A DNA stretch of 64,000 nt from Adiantum capillus-veneris (Eukaryota; Streptophyta; Polypodiopsida; Polypodiales; Pteridaceae), in assembly GCA_014529385.2 (NCBI GenBank), contig CM043950.1, positions 152,522,945-152,586,944 on the forward strand, written 5' to 3'. Within the stretch, counting starts at the first letter, position 1. The number at the start of each line of letters is the position of its first letter. The notes under the pieces are model-generated. The model was not told the origin of the DNA. It saw only the letters and a list, made by a program, of their open reading frames with translations, and did not search any database. A program made the position numbers and the translations under genes. Positions 45,652-56,682 of the stretch are shown piece after piece.

Positions 45652-48600
45652 CTATGGGACCAAAGTTACATGTGATGTAGTATGTGTATGGCTGATGAGT
45701 GACTCTCTATGCTCCAAAATTGTAGTGATGAGAGTCGCAATGGAGAGCCCACACTTTGTCTGGGAGAGGAAAGTGTGTAGGTCTAAGTTATGGCTGAAAA
45801 TGTGAGAGAAGCAAGTTCGGATGTGATCAAAAGCTCAGCACTCTAGTAGTGTGTGGTACTCAGAATCTCGAACTTGCAGTGAGCATAATGTGAACAATTG
45901 ATTTGACTCTTCTCCATTGCCCCAACGCCCTATCTCGCATCGAAGGAAATGGGAGCTAAGCTGAATTGCTGCGATAGTGCGTATCGCGGACAAGGGAATA
46001 GGCTCAAGCATGTAAGTGTGAGTACGGTTTCCTCTCTCAGCGAAGAACATGGTTTTGTAGTTGGGGGCAATATAGGTGGTGTAATGTATGAAGCGTGACC
46101 CACCGGATTTCTCCCAAGCCGTAATACATTGGCGTTGTAGAAAAGCTTCATTCACTTTAGAGTCAATTGAAGCATCATGTAGCAAGTGTAATGCATCCCA
46201 TCTCCCAAACCACTTCTTTATGTCTTGCATCCATCCCGTGCTCAAGATCTTGCTTTTATGCGTCTTTTGAACTTTTTTGCTTGCTTCCCATGCAATTGTA
46301 GGAAGTCGATGTGAGGGGTTTTGACGCATCTTTATCATGTACTCCACAACCCTTTCCATGCCCATAACCTCAATTGGAAGAGATCCCGACTCAAGAAGTA
46401 GGAGCATATATGTTGTTTGTGTCTTAACTTGGAGAAAGTTTGTAAGAAAACACTTTTGGACATCCTCAAACTCTTTCCAAGTAGACTTAGATGCTCCCGC
46501 CCGACACTTCAACTCCATAAAGAAGAACCGGTGTCACCAATGCATCAAAAAGATACTTCTTGAGAACCCAACACTTGATGTTTCCCGCATTACACATGTT
46601 CTCAAATGCATAATATGCTCTCTTTCTTGCTTCCAAACGACGCATAGCACATTCATGCCACTTGTGATTGGATGGAACCTCAAGGCTAAGGTACTTAAAG
46701 CTCTCAACAACTTCAAGTGTCTCGTTGTTGTACACAATGCATGGCTTCTCCTTATGGTTGGTTTTCACAAGCATAACCTTTGTTTTGGATTCATTTACAA
46801 TCAGCCCACTATGCAAGAAAAAGTTCTCAAGGACAACCATAAGCTTTTGTGCATCTTCTAAAGTGTGTGCTAGAAGCACTACATCATCCGCATACAACAA
46901 AAGCATGATTACCGCATTGCAAATAGTGACCTCTTCAATGCCTTCTTCTTGCATAAAGTCAAGTACCATTTGTTCCAATTGATCAATGCATAGACCAAAG
47001 AGAGTTGGTGAAAATGGACATCCTTGTTTAACCCCAATGGTGCTTACAAAAATTTCTGAAATTTCTCTTCCCATGCGCAATTGACAAATCACCTTCTCAT
47101 AGATTCGAGAAACTGCAAGCATAAACTCACTTGGTACTTGGAGTTCTTCCATCCTTCTCCACAAATTGTTACGTGGAATCATATCAAAGGCTTTCTTAAA
47201 GTCCACAAAACAACAATACAATCGCTTGCCTCTCAACCGACTTTCCTCCATGAGAACACGAAGAGTGACAAGATGATCAATGGTGCTATGGCATCGACGA
47301 AAACCCGCTTGTCCCTTTGCACGCTTGTCATTCTCTCCAGCCCAATCACTCAATTTCATCTCCATTATGCACCCAAACAAATTTTCCATAAGAGACCCAA
47401 TCATTATAGTCCGGTAGTTGCTTACATTCTTTACATCCCCTCCTTTATGCAAAGGCTTAACCCAATTAGTACTCCAATCATAAGGCATACCATGTCGAAG
47501 TGCAAGGTTGAACATATCACACATCCACTCATGGGTAAAATCTCCCATCCATTTGATCATCTTCGGCTTGATACCTTGAAGATCTCCCGCTTTGTGAGTG
47601 GCCAACTTTTCAAGCCCACCGCATACATCCTCAATAGTAAAAAAAGACGGCATACATGGGAGTGAACCATAAAATGGCATTTTTTCAGTATTTGCTTGCT
47701 CATATAATTGCCTACAATGTGTGTACATATCCACTAGACTCAAGTTACCAAAATTCTCAACCCGCTTGCCTCTCAAGTTTCTCCAAAATCTTCCACATGC
47801 ATGTGCCTTTTCTTGGACTTGAAATTCTTGTTGCTTTACTTCCCATCTTCTTCTCTTCTTTTGAATCAATGCCTTGTATGTATGCAAATGACTTTGATAG
47901 TTGTCTTTGTCCATAGTTGCATCAAGATTTATCAAGGACTTTCGAGCATCTTGACATTCTTTATCAAACCACCTTTTGTGTGATCTATCTTTGTTGATAC
48001 CATGGAGATGCTTTATGGCAAAGCATTCTTCCGCAGAAGAACAAATAGCTTTCTTGAAAGCTTCCCATTTAGTTTCCAATGGTGCATCACATTGAAGCTT
48101 TGTCATCCATAATTTTTGCTCGACCATTTCAATGTACATTGGTGCCCGTTTGAAATCCATACATAGTGATAACTTCTCTTTCCTTTGGCTGAGATTATCA
48201 TGCTTAGTTGCTTCTCCACATGAAAGGTCAATACATAAGGTGCGATGGTCGGATTCCGGGGTCCATTGACCAAACATAAAACTCTTTATGCGATACATGA
48301 TGACTTCAGAGAGTAGCATATAGTCAATCACACTATCCCCATTATGTCTCCTACATGTAAATCCATTCGTTCCACTCCACAAAGTTACACCATTGGCAAT
48401 GAACATATAGTCAATCACACTATCCCCATTATGTCTCCTACATGTAAATCCATTGGTTCAACTCCACAAAGTTACACCATTGGCAATGAGCATATAGTCA
48501 ATCACACTATCCCCATTATGTCTCCTACATGTAAATCCATTGGTTCCACTCCACAAAGTTACACCATTGGCAATGAGCATACCTGTGCTATTACACATGT

Positions 48601-49217
48601 GTAAAAGTAACTTTCCATAGTGATCCGGCTCTTTCTCATCCATTGAAGTACGATCATACAAGTGAACTTCCTCCAACTCCCTTGAAATGTATGGCATATC
48701 AAATTGTTGAGTATCATGTTGCAATGTTTTTGTGTGAGCATTCATATCCCCAAATACAATAACATCACCTTCACCTTTGAAATAAGCAATTTCCTCTTCC
48801 AAATTAGAAAATGGTTGATCTCTATCCATGCAAGCATAAAAGGGAGAATCATGATGAGGAATGTAGCAACCGGCTACAAAAATAGCTGCTCTTTTTGGTG
48901 TCATAATTTTCAGCCATACATAACGTTTGTACTTGTCATCTTTCACAATTGATACAAAATCTTCCAATCCTTTCTTAACCATATATGCTAACCCTCCTTG
49001 TCCTCTTCGTTGCTTGAGATTCTTTGACCACATCAATGAATGTACATTGTAATCCTCCAAGCCGTTAATCCTTTGTGTATCATGCTCCCAAGTTTCAACA
49101 AGAAGTACAACATCGGCTTTTTCTTGTTAGTTCATCAATGCCAACCCCCGCATTCCATGGGTATCCATTACAATTCCAAAAGCATATTTTCAATAGTAAC
49201 TCTGTCTCATAGGTCAC
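45652..49217 (-). pseudogene. LINE A ORF2: endonuclease-reverse transcriptase, decayed
   Basis: Homologous along its length to the 1117-codon ORF2 of LINE B. Endonuclease motifs: CFWNCNGYPWNAGVGIDELT (about 49180-49120), VIVFGDMNAHTKT (about 48750), NGDSVIDYML, and the SDH of WTPESDHRTLCIDL (about 48240). RT motifs: WVKPLHKGGDVKNVSNYRTI, QAGFRRCHSTIDHLVTLRVL, IGVKQGCPFSPTLFGLCIDQ and LLLYADDVVLLAHT. The C-terminal zinc-knuckle region ends RDSEYHTLLEC and is followed by a TGA. Breaks: a frameshift near 49130, an 87-bp in-frame triplication at 48321-48581 with a stop in one copy, and a 2-bp deletion near 46500. The homolog's ATG is GTG here. Predicted role in the family: nick target DNA and prime cDNA synthesis from it (target-primed reverse transcription). 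Confidence 0.92.
48321..48581 (-). repeat. In-frame triplication (87 bp = 29 codons) in the LINE A endonuclease
   Basis: The unit starts TAGTCAATCACACTATCCCC at 48321, 48408 and 48495. It encodes IANGVTLWSGTNGFTCRRHN plus GDSVIDYML, which is single-copy in LINE B. The copies are almost identical, so the event is recent. Confidence 0.95.
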
Positions 49218-49223
49218 GCATCC

Positions 49224-50174
49224 CTATTTGCTTGAGAGACTTGCCTCCTCCTTGGGCACATTTTCTTCATGAGAGATCTCCTTGTTTTTATTATTCTTTT
49301 CCTCATATGCCTTGCGACGCATATTTTGTTGCTTAATAGTGCGATCTTCACATACAAAACATTTTTTATCCCTCAAATAGATCCAACTATTATCAAGGAT
49401 AATCTTTCGCTTGGTCTCATCCGGCATGGTGCATACAATTGGCCGTTCTCCCGAGCGAGGAGCTCCTTGCTTCCCCACTCTATGTGCTCCATAGACCATA
49501 ACTCCGGACATGCCAAAGTGGGTTTTGAAGATATCTTCAATAACAATGGCAAGAGAAGGAGGTGTCTCTAACTTCTCTTCGGGAATTCCACGAATAACAA
49601 TGTTCTTGGAACGTCACTCCCGTTCCTTCAACTTCTCCACATCCACATTCTCAACATTCTTTGTTTGAACCATAGCTTGCATGAGTGAGGAGTTAGAAAC
49701 CACATTGCTACCACATACTTCAGCCCAAGACTTGTTTGTGCATACATTTTTCATGTCGCATACATCCCGGCTCATAGTGTCAAATTTCTCATCTTTCAAT
49801 ACATGGTCATGCTCTACTTTGCTTATCCGCTCCTTCAAAGCATTCAAGTCCACAAGAGAGCGTTTACATTCCTTGACTTCCTCTTCAAGTTGCATCATAC
49901 GTGTTGTTTGCATCTCAAGTGTCCTCTTGAGATTCTCATTCTCAACCACAAGTACCCTTAGTGTGCCATTCTCCATTGCAAGTGCTCGTAAGTCTTCGCC
50001 TTGTTTGTTTACGGTCTCTTGCAATGATACCAAGTACGCCATGATCATGGTTTTCGATGTCGTTGGTTGGGTGGTTGTGTTGCTATCTCCACACTTAGGA
50101 GATTTTGGATCATTTTCTACAATGGTTGTGGACCTTGTTGAAGAAGAAGAACCCTTGCGAGTGCCGGAAGACAT
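49224..50174 (-). pseudogene. LINE A ORF1: coiled-coil RNA-binding protein, one stop
   Basis: From the ATG at 50174 (MSSGTRKGSSSSTRST), homologous to LINE B ORF1. The N-terminal basic/Ser-rich part is followed by a long coiled coil (MAYLVSLQETVNKQGEDLRA to about KERISKVEHDHVLKDEKF). A TGA at 49614 then interrupts the phase, which continues with an L1-ORF1p-like RRM/C-terminal region (RSKNIVIRGIPEE, YGAHRVGKQGAPRSGERPIV, KIILDNSWIYLRD). ORF1 ends in TAG at 49224-49226, in the same phase as ORF2, as in LINE B. Confidence 0.88.
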
Positions 50175-50404
50175 TATATGTAAAATAGGAGATGAGAATC
50201 AATTTTGTTGAACCTGTTCACTTCAGAAATGCTGCTACAAAAATGCCTTCCATAACTCTGAAAATTTCTGTCTTTACATCAATGCGTAGAGGACTTCGTG
50301 CTCTTCGATTGAGGCTATAGATCACCCAAATCGGAGTTCGGATGAAGAAGTTATGATCAAAAGAGTGGACTGCTGTCTACTAGGTCAAAAAACGGCTGCG
50401 TTTT

Positions 50405-50405
<1 letters not shown>

Positions 50406-50440
<35 letters not shown>
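50406..50440. repeat. (AG)n microsatellite at the LINE A 5' junction
   Basis: A 35-bp AG run, i.e. (TC)n on the LINE A sense strand, directly before the element's 5' end. Confidence 0.97.
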
Positions 50441-50445
<5 letters not shown>

Positions 50446-50527
50446 TTCGCCTCTACCCTGTGAAGCAGACGCTTTTGCATCACATCTTGCTCGCAAGGCA
50501 TCCCTACATGCATGGTTCTGTCAACTC

Positions 50528-50566
<39 letters not shown>

Positions 50567-50792
50567 AATATTCATATAGTTTGCATGCAGACCTACTCCA
50601 TATATGCATACATCCATAATTATCAGGAGGACCCTTTCCATCATCCTTTCTCCATATCTCCTTACAAGGATCTCAGAAGATTCTTGAACAATTTCTTTTT
50701 CCAAATGTGTAAGACCTACTTACACATGTTATCCTTTATAAGAAGGGGAGAGGGGGAGTTACACAAAATTGAATGATACTCCTTCTAATTGG
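50441..50792. other. Noncoding; microsatellite and a perfect small hairpin
   Basis: Contains (CT)n at 50532-50564 and a 9-bp perfect inverted repeat with a 5-nt loop (ATGTGTAAG at 50705-50713, CTTACACAT at 50719-50727). No gene is seen. It leads into the Helitron-type 3' terminus. Confidence 0.7.
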
Positions 50793-50820
50793 CCGCAGCA
50801 ACGCGCAGGTCACATACTAG
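50793..50820 (+). mobile_element. Helitron 3' terminus
   Basis: GCCGCAGCAACGCGCAGG followed by TCACATACTAG and a host T has the layout of a plant Helitron 3' end: a GC-rich short hairpin about 10 nt before CTAG. The hairpin is imperfect here, consistent with CpG decay of a CCGCGGCAACGCGCGG-type stem. It could be the end of the Helitron that starts at 23610. Confidence 0.6.
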
Positions 50821-51315
50821 TATTTCTTGTATCTAGTAACGTACTTCTTGTGATTTAACGTAACCTACTCTCAAGCCCCAATGCATGTGAGAGGGAGAGT
50901 TATTGATTTGAAGGAAAGGGCAATATTGATATAAGCAATATAAAATGTTTCTGTTTGGTCTTGATAATCACATGACTACTGACAATCCATTAATTAATTA
51001 ACGCTGGAGATTCCGTCCATACTAAAAGGATAATGCATCTTAAGACAATGTGGAGGCGATGCACATGCAGCACTCCCCCAGCTCCTCTCTTGCAGCACGC
51101 CGAGGTCCTGTTCTGCACGCCGTCCACCTCCGCTCCTGCACCATGCCGAGCTCCTGCATCCTCTCAGCTCCATCACAGTTCTGTCTCTATTGCCCAACCT
51201 CATGATACTGCATGCTTGGTCAACACACTCACTGCATCCTGAGCGTCCTCGGAGGCTGCCCTGCTATAGCGAAGAGCGAGACACAACGGATACGCCCCAC
51301 CTCGACCCTGCTCTG

Positions 51316-51402
<87 letters not shown>

Positions 51403-51765
51403 ACGCTCAATATCATTCCTTGAGTTCCTTTGCTGTGATCCTCACCTCTACGGGATCACCATTGCCCTGCTCCATGCGCTCGCACTCTCTGGCTTTACAA
51501 AGCAACAACTCTAGCGACGTCAACCAAAAAAATATCTAGCGCTTTTCCTTGGCATACGACATTGCTCTCTCTTGTCTATCCCCTCTCCCCTCCACGTGCT
51601 GGCTTCAACGTTTTTGCCATCGAACGCATTAGAGAATCTACAGATATTCTCGTTAATGAGACCTGCTGCGAAAATTAGAACGACATACTTCACAAAGTTT
51701 CTTTTCTCCGAGAAAACCTAGGTACTCTTGCACTAAACAAAAAATGGTCATCCCTTTTCTAACTA
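50821..51765. other. No gene; long (AG)n microsatellite
   Basis: Contains an uninterrupted (AG)n of about 80 bp (51318-51399). Frames spanning it translate to Arg-Glu repeats. The flanking sequence is moderately GC-rich and not recognised. Confidence 0.8.
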
Positions 51766-51800
51766 CTAGTAAAACGGCGGCGCCTTCGGTGGCGGCATGG
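51766..51800 (-). mobile_element. Helitron-like 3' terminus (minus strand)
   Basis: On the minus strand: GCCGCCACCGAAGGCGCC (an imperfect short hairpin, CGCC with GGCG) then GCCGTTTTACTAG and a T. This is the hairpin-plus-CTAG layout. About 200-470 bp upstream on the same strand (51990-52240) lies sequence related to the AT-rich Helitron subrepeats at 25.8-26.6 kb, in matching orientation. The 5' end was not found. Confidence 0.45.
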
Positions 51801-51989
51801 CCCCTATTATCCTCAAACCCTTTTCTTCCACTGCCTATTCAGAGAGGGTTTGGGACCACTGGCCAAAGTAATGAGATACTAGGATCAAAGATGCCTTGGG
51901 ATTTTTTTATTGGAGCTGCATAGACATAGGGAGAGCCTCTTGAGGAGACCAAATAGTAGGAGACACTCATAGAGCGAGATCACTGATTT

Positions 51990-52240
51990 CTCCAGACTAC
52001 CCCTCTAATTTATGGAAATTCCTAAAATACCCCTCAAATTTCAAAAATTCCAGAATACAATTGTATCTATTTTTGTTGGATTGTTCAATATTTTCTAATC
52101 TTTTCCTTTTTGACAATTGAGATCCTTTTTTGAGTACTTAGCATGTGATTTGTCCCAAAATACCTCACAAAAGAAGGCAATTTACGCATTCTAGGAATTT
52201 ATGACTAAATTTTGGGGGTATTTGAGCAAACTTCGATGCT
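51990..52240 (-). repeat. Diverged copy of the Helitron subrepeat family
   Basis: Reverse-complement relatives of the 25.8-kb units: ACCCCTCTAATTTATGGAAA, then CCCCTCAAATTTC, ACAATTGAGATCC and GAGTACTTAGCATGTGATTT. Confidence 0.65.
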
Positions 52241-52444
52241 TTGCACATGCCTTGACTTGACAGAGACGACACCTATCCTAAAAGCTCTCCAATCTCCTAC
52301 TCGAGCTCTGAGCCTCTAACTGCTACTGCTCGATGACCTCTCTCAAGTTTGCCTTTATGTTTTTAGTTAGGGAAAATCTATTTCTTTAGCCCTACCCGTG
52401 CTCTCGACGGCTGTCTCTCTCCAGTGTTCGGGAAAAATGTGTCT

Positions 52445-52524
52445 CAGCTTAATATCGTGTCGTTTTCAATTTCAAAAATGCCGTTGAGGGCAAGGGGAAA
52501 GGAGGAATTCCGCTCCAAAATAGA
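52445..52524. repeat. Dispersed repeat family, copy 1
   Basis: CAGCTTAATATCGTGTCG followed by AAAAATGCCGTTGAGGGCAA and GGAATTCCGCTCCAAAATAG. Related copies lie at 53112-53200 and, on the minus strand, at 62285-62430. Family unknown. Confidence 0.7.
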
Positions 52525-52654
52525 TCCCCTCATGTCTTGTAGGATGCGCGTGAACTTTGAAGGTTGAAGCAAGAGGGAGAAATGGAGTAGGCCCGTATTG
52601 ATCTAGAGACAACGATCGCCAAGATGTGGCCGAGTCTGCCCTGGGACTTGGAGA

Positions 52655-52863
52655 GTTGAGGACCGTTGGAGTTGTGGCAAAAATTCACCGGCCCACTGAG
52701 ATCCACCCAGCCTCTTCCCTGTAGTGTGCACACACTGCTCTCAGTTGGAAGCTTTGAAGGCTCTATTTTGCAAATCTGAGACAAACACCATGTCATACTA
52801 ATTTGATCCTTGATCGAAAGGGGAGATGGCCACTCACAATGCTTTGCTTTGGACCTGGTAGCG
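52655..52863. repeat. About 210-bp direct repeat, copy 1
   Basis: Matches 53463-53673 along its length at high identity (shared GAGATCCACCCAGCCTCTTC and TAGTGTGCACACACTGCTCT). It is followed directly by CCCCTCTCTCTC. Confidence 0.93.
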
Positions 52864-52888
52864 GAACCCCTCTCTCTCTCAGGCTTAG

Positions 52889-52890
<2 letters not shown>

Positions 52891-52975
<85 letters not shown>

Positions 52976-53011
52976 CTCCAGTGTCCTATGTCATGGCTAG
53001 ATCATAGAGGA

Positions 53012-53104
<93 letters not shown>
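52891..53104. repeat. Two long (CT)n microsatellites
   Basis: (CT)n at 52891-52972 and 53016-53104, about 82 and 89 bp, separated by 43 bp of unique sequence. Confidence 0.98.
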
Positions 53105-53107
<3 letters not shown>

Positions 53108-53111
53108 CGCC

Positions 53112-53200
53112 TTATGCCGGTTAAGCGCAAGGGGAAAAGGAGAAATTCCACCCTAAAATAGAGAAAAATAGTGTAAAAACCCAAAAAACAAACCTTATTT
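53112..53200. repeat. Dispersed repeat family, copy 2
   Basis: TTATGCCGGTTAAGCGCAAG then CACCCTAAAATAGAGAAAAA and GTGTAAAAACCCAAAA. Shares its order of blocks with the copies at 52445 and 62285. Confidence 0.65.
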
Positions 53201-53277
53201 TTTAAAATCTTTGTCTCACTTTCTCTGTGCAACTCTCTCTCTCCCCCACCAATGTGTGTGTCTCTCTTCTTCTCTGG

Positions 53278-53279
<2 letters not shown>

Positions 53280-53341
<62 letters not shown>
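53280..53341. repeat. (CT)n microsatellite
   Basis: A 62-bp uninterrupted CT run. Confidence 0.98.
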
Positions 53342-53344
<3 letters not shown>

Positions 53345-53462
53345 CACCAGTGTTAATCACCGTGCGTGCAAGTCCAAACTTTGAGGCTGCGGAGTGCAAG
53401 TCGATTATTTTGAGAGTATCTCCTCTTTCAACCTACCCTAAAGCATGAAGACGTTCATACAG

Positions 53463-53673
53463 TGTTGGGGACCATTGGAGTGTTGGCACAAAGTCACCGG
53501 CTCACTGAGATCCACCCAGCCTCTTCCCTGTAGTGTGCACACACTGCTCTCAATTGGAAGCTTCAAAGGCTCTATTTTGCAAATCTGAGACAAACGCCAT
53601 GTCGTACTAATTTGATCTTTGATCGAAAGAGGAGATGGCCACACGCAATGCTTTGCTTTGATCCTAGTGAAGC
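53463..53673. repeat. About 210-bp direct repeat, copy 2
   Basis: Second copy of 52655-52863, in the same orientation about 800 bp away. Confidence 0.93.
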
Positions 53674-53926
53674 TGTCTGGGGCGGGCAACAAGAAGAGCA
53701 ACCTCTAGACACCCTTCAAGGCTCCTGTGCTGCTCAATGGGGCTGGGGCACAACACAACACAAACCAAAACAACAAACCCACAACCAAATCCCAACTACA
53801 CAAGGGACACCACCTAGTTTAAGAGCGAACTAGGACGCAAAAGAGGAGAATCGTTAGAGCAACCCACAAACAAGCAAGGAATTTACACTAACCCTTACAC
53901 CAATGGAACACTCTCACACACTAAAA

Positions 53927-53930
<4 letters not shown>

Positions 53931-54014
<84 letters not shown>
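53931..54014. repeat. (AG)n microsatellite, interrupted
   Basis: AG repeat of about 84 bp with a few GG interruptions near 53960-53975. Confidence 0.97.
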
Positions 54015-54018
<4 letters not shown>

Positions 54019-56403
54019 TGCTCGGGCTGCTTTGAAGTGTATCGTTAATGATCAAGCAAACATAAATATATATATGTAAGAAAGAGAGAGAAGGGGGAAG
54101 GGGGTGCTTGTTGCACTAATTCCTTCTTACAAATCTTTCATGACCAATCAAAGTGAGATTAGTATTTGTTCAACATAGCCTGAGTAAATTACACCACAAC
54201 ACATCACAAGAAAAAAGCCACCCCAATCACTGTCTTAAGGCCAGGGGAGTCCTCTCCGCCCTGTCGCCCTCTTACAGCATGTGGGATTTATGGCTAAATT
54301 GATAACAATACCCAGAGACAAGCTATCAAGAACTTACATAAAACACCAAGACACTTACACATCATTATTGTCCATGACTTCACGTTGGAAGGGAGACAAG
54401 GTATCCATGCTTAGTCCAAATTCACCCTCCTTAATTCAGAAAATGTTGAGCTTACTCTAGTAGGAGAAATGATAGATTTCCTACTCTCAATTTAATGATC
54501 ACTCTCTCTTACAATGGCATAGAGTTCCCTTGCTAATCACCCCTAATACAACACATACATATGCCTAATTCCAATGAGATTCCACTCAAGAGCTCCTTCT
54601 CAAGAGGTTGAGCTTGGCTTCTCAAGCTATAGCATAGTGCTCTTTCTTCTCCCCACTTTTTGTGCTAGCTACACCCTCCTTTTATAGCAATTTTGAAGGC
54701 TAGGGTTACTCCTCTAACCATGGTTGGGTAAGATTTTTAGCAATTTATCTAATTTCTTTTGCTTGGAATTATCAAGAAGTTGGTTGGGAAAGAGAGAGGA
54801 GAGAAATGGAGGTGATAGGACTTTTCATAGTGGGTTAGTGTTAGTAGAGTTAGTATTAATTTACAAATGGAATTGGATATTTACAATGGGAGTATCCATG
54901 TAGGATACAAATAAGGAAGAAAAACTCTTAAGAGGTAAGAAAAGGTGGATTTCTTACAAGGTTGATGCTCCAAGTGTCTTGAGTAGGGTCAATTTTGACA
55001 CTTGTTGACGGTCCACTAGCTTTGACGGTACATTTTTTCTCCACTCTTGATCTTCCTTGAGAGACAAGGTAATTGAAGTTGAGTAATCAACCACCATGAT
55101 GCTGTCTTTTAAGAGAAGAGGCTGAATTTTGTGGTTTTTTTTTATAGATATGGGTAATTTGGAGGAGGAAAAATGAGACTAGGTGGTCAATTTTGGAATG
55201 GAATTGTGTGTGGGAGGTATGAGTTCACCATGGTTTCTCTTATTCTTCAAGGTTGAGGAGAAGGTGAGTAGGGTGCACAGAGGAGTGGTGAGAGAGGTGG
55301 GGATGATGAGTGGAGAAGTGTGTGTGAAAGAGGAAAATGATAAGGTGGAAGAGAGAGTGTGGCTGCATAGCATGGGAAAACTGGGGTCCACTAATAAAAT
55401 CATAGCTCACAGCTCGTAGCTCAAAAAATATGAAAAAATTTGAGGCAAAAGTTCAGTCCACGATCTACAACTTTTGTTTGTATCACCTTTTCAAATTTGG
55501 AGAGCAAGTGAACTTTAAAAATTCAGCAAAAGCGACCGTTTTTTTCCACTGCACAAGGTCCTTGTGGGGTCCTTCTTTGGATGATTCTTTTGAATACCTT
55601 CAAGAGTGAGCCCTCCATAGTGCATGTATGCATGCCACCTACCCTTGACCTTATTTGGTAGGTCTATAATTGAAGATATTGTTGAGATCATGATATAAGT
55701 GAATAGTACAACTAAGAAAATCAAATATTGAGGGGTCTAAAAAATATGTACATGTCAAATATAAATAATATAAGTGGAAAAAATATAAAGGGGTCAAAAT
55801 AAATCTCTCTCATTATGAGGCTACCATAAAAAGATAAATATTTTTGGTGTTCTATTTTTTTTGAAAAAAAACAAAATAGATGTAGGAAGGGAAAAATCAC
55901 AATAGTGAAAAAATATACACATAAATAAAACTAGTTTTTTTGGATTTTTGTTGGGGTGGAGTTACACCAAATATAAGAGAAGCTTACATGAAAATATTTC
56001 TATATGGAATAAAGAGTATGAGAAATGGTAAAAAAAATTGTGGTAATGGTGAGGCAATGTACAGAACATAAATAACACACACCTAAGTAGAAATATTTAA
56101 ATAAATACCAAAATAATTATGAAAAAATCTTTTATTTAGGCCCTATATACAAAGAAATATTTACATACGTATGGGCCATAATATACTTACATTTTTTATT
56201 TTTTTGGCTCAACTAGCCCAATGACTAGCTAATTGAGGGTTTTTTATTTCAGTAAGGAGATATGGGAAAAGTCCCCTAACTCACACGCACCTATATACAG
56301 TGAAACCGTAAGGGTAACCACAATGTTTGAGTGATTTGATAGGGTGAGATAACTCACTATGGCAATTACAGAGAGTCGAAAAACGGCTATCACTAGCAAC
56401 GGA

Positions 56404-56406
<3 letters not shown>
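54015..56406. other. No assignable gene
   Basis: About 2.4 kb of AT-rich sequence. Short frames near 55179-55419 on both strands and 55515-55724 are not recognised. I found no transposon termini or RNA genes. Confidence 0.5.

Positions 56407-56440
<34 letters not shown>
56407..56440. repeat. (CT)n microsatellite at the LINE B 5' junction
   Basis: (CT)n directly upstream of LINE B, on the same strand as the element. Confidence 0.97.
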
Positions 56441-56445
<5 letters not shown>

Positions 56446-56682
56446 TACATTGACACACAGCCGTTTTTTGACCTAGTAGACAGCAGTTCACTCTCTTGAC
56501 CATAACTTGCTCATCCGAACTCCGATTTAGGTGATCTATAGCCTCAATTGAAGAGCACGAAGCCCTCTACGCATTGATGTAAAGACAGAATTTTTTTGTG
56601 TAATGGAAGGCTTTGCTGTAACAGCATCTCAGAACTGAAAAAACTGTCAAAACTTTGCGTTTTTGTTGCCGACTTGAAGGCA

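Larger units (their letters stand above)
45606..50405 (-). mobile_element. LINE A: non-LTR retrotransposon, decayed, inserted in (TC)n
   Basis: About 4.8 kb on the minus strand, with a 5' UTR, ORF1 and ORF2 closely related in order and sequence to LINE B (56441-61060). On the sense strand its 5' end (AACGCAGCCGTTTTTTGACC) follows a (TC)n run (plus 50406-50440). Its 3' end (GGTCCCATAGGTCATATTTT, then CTATCTATCTAT) runs into (TC)n (plus 45594-45605). There is no poly(A) tail. Frameshifts and stops make it inactive. Confidence 0.92.

Noticed and set aside
47081-47665. Plus-strand ORF of 194 codons inside LINE A
   Set aside because: It is the antisense of the LINE A reverse transcriptase region, which matches LINE B in the minus-strand frame.
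48344-48604. CRISPR-like or satellite interpretation of the triple 87-bp repeat
   Set aside because: The units are contiguous with no spacers, are in frame with the LINE endonuclease, and the genome is eukaryotic; it is a local triplication of ORF2.
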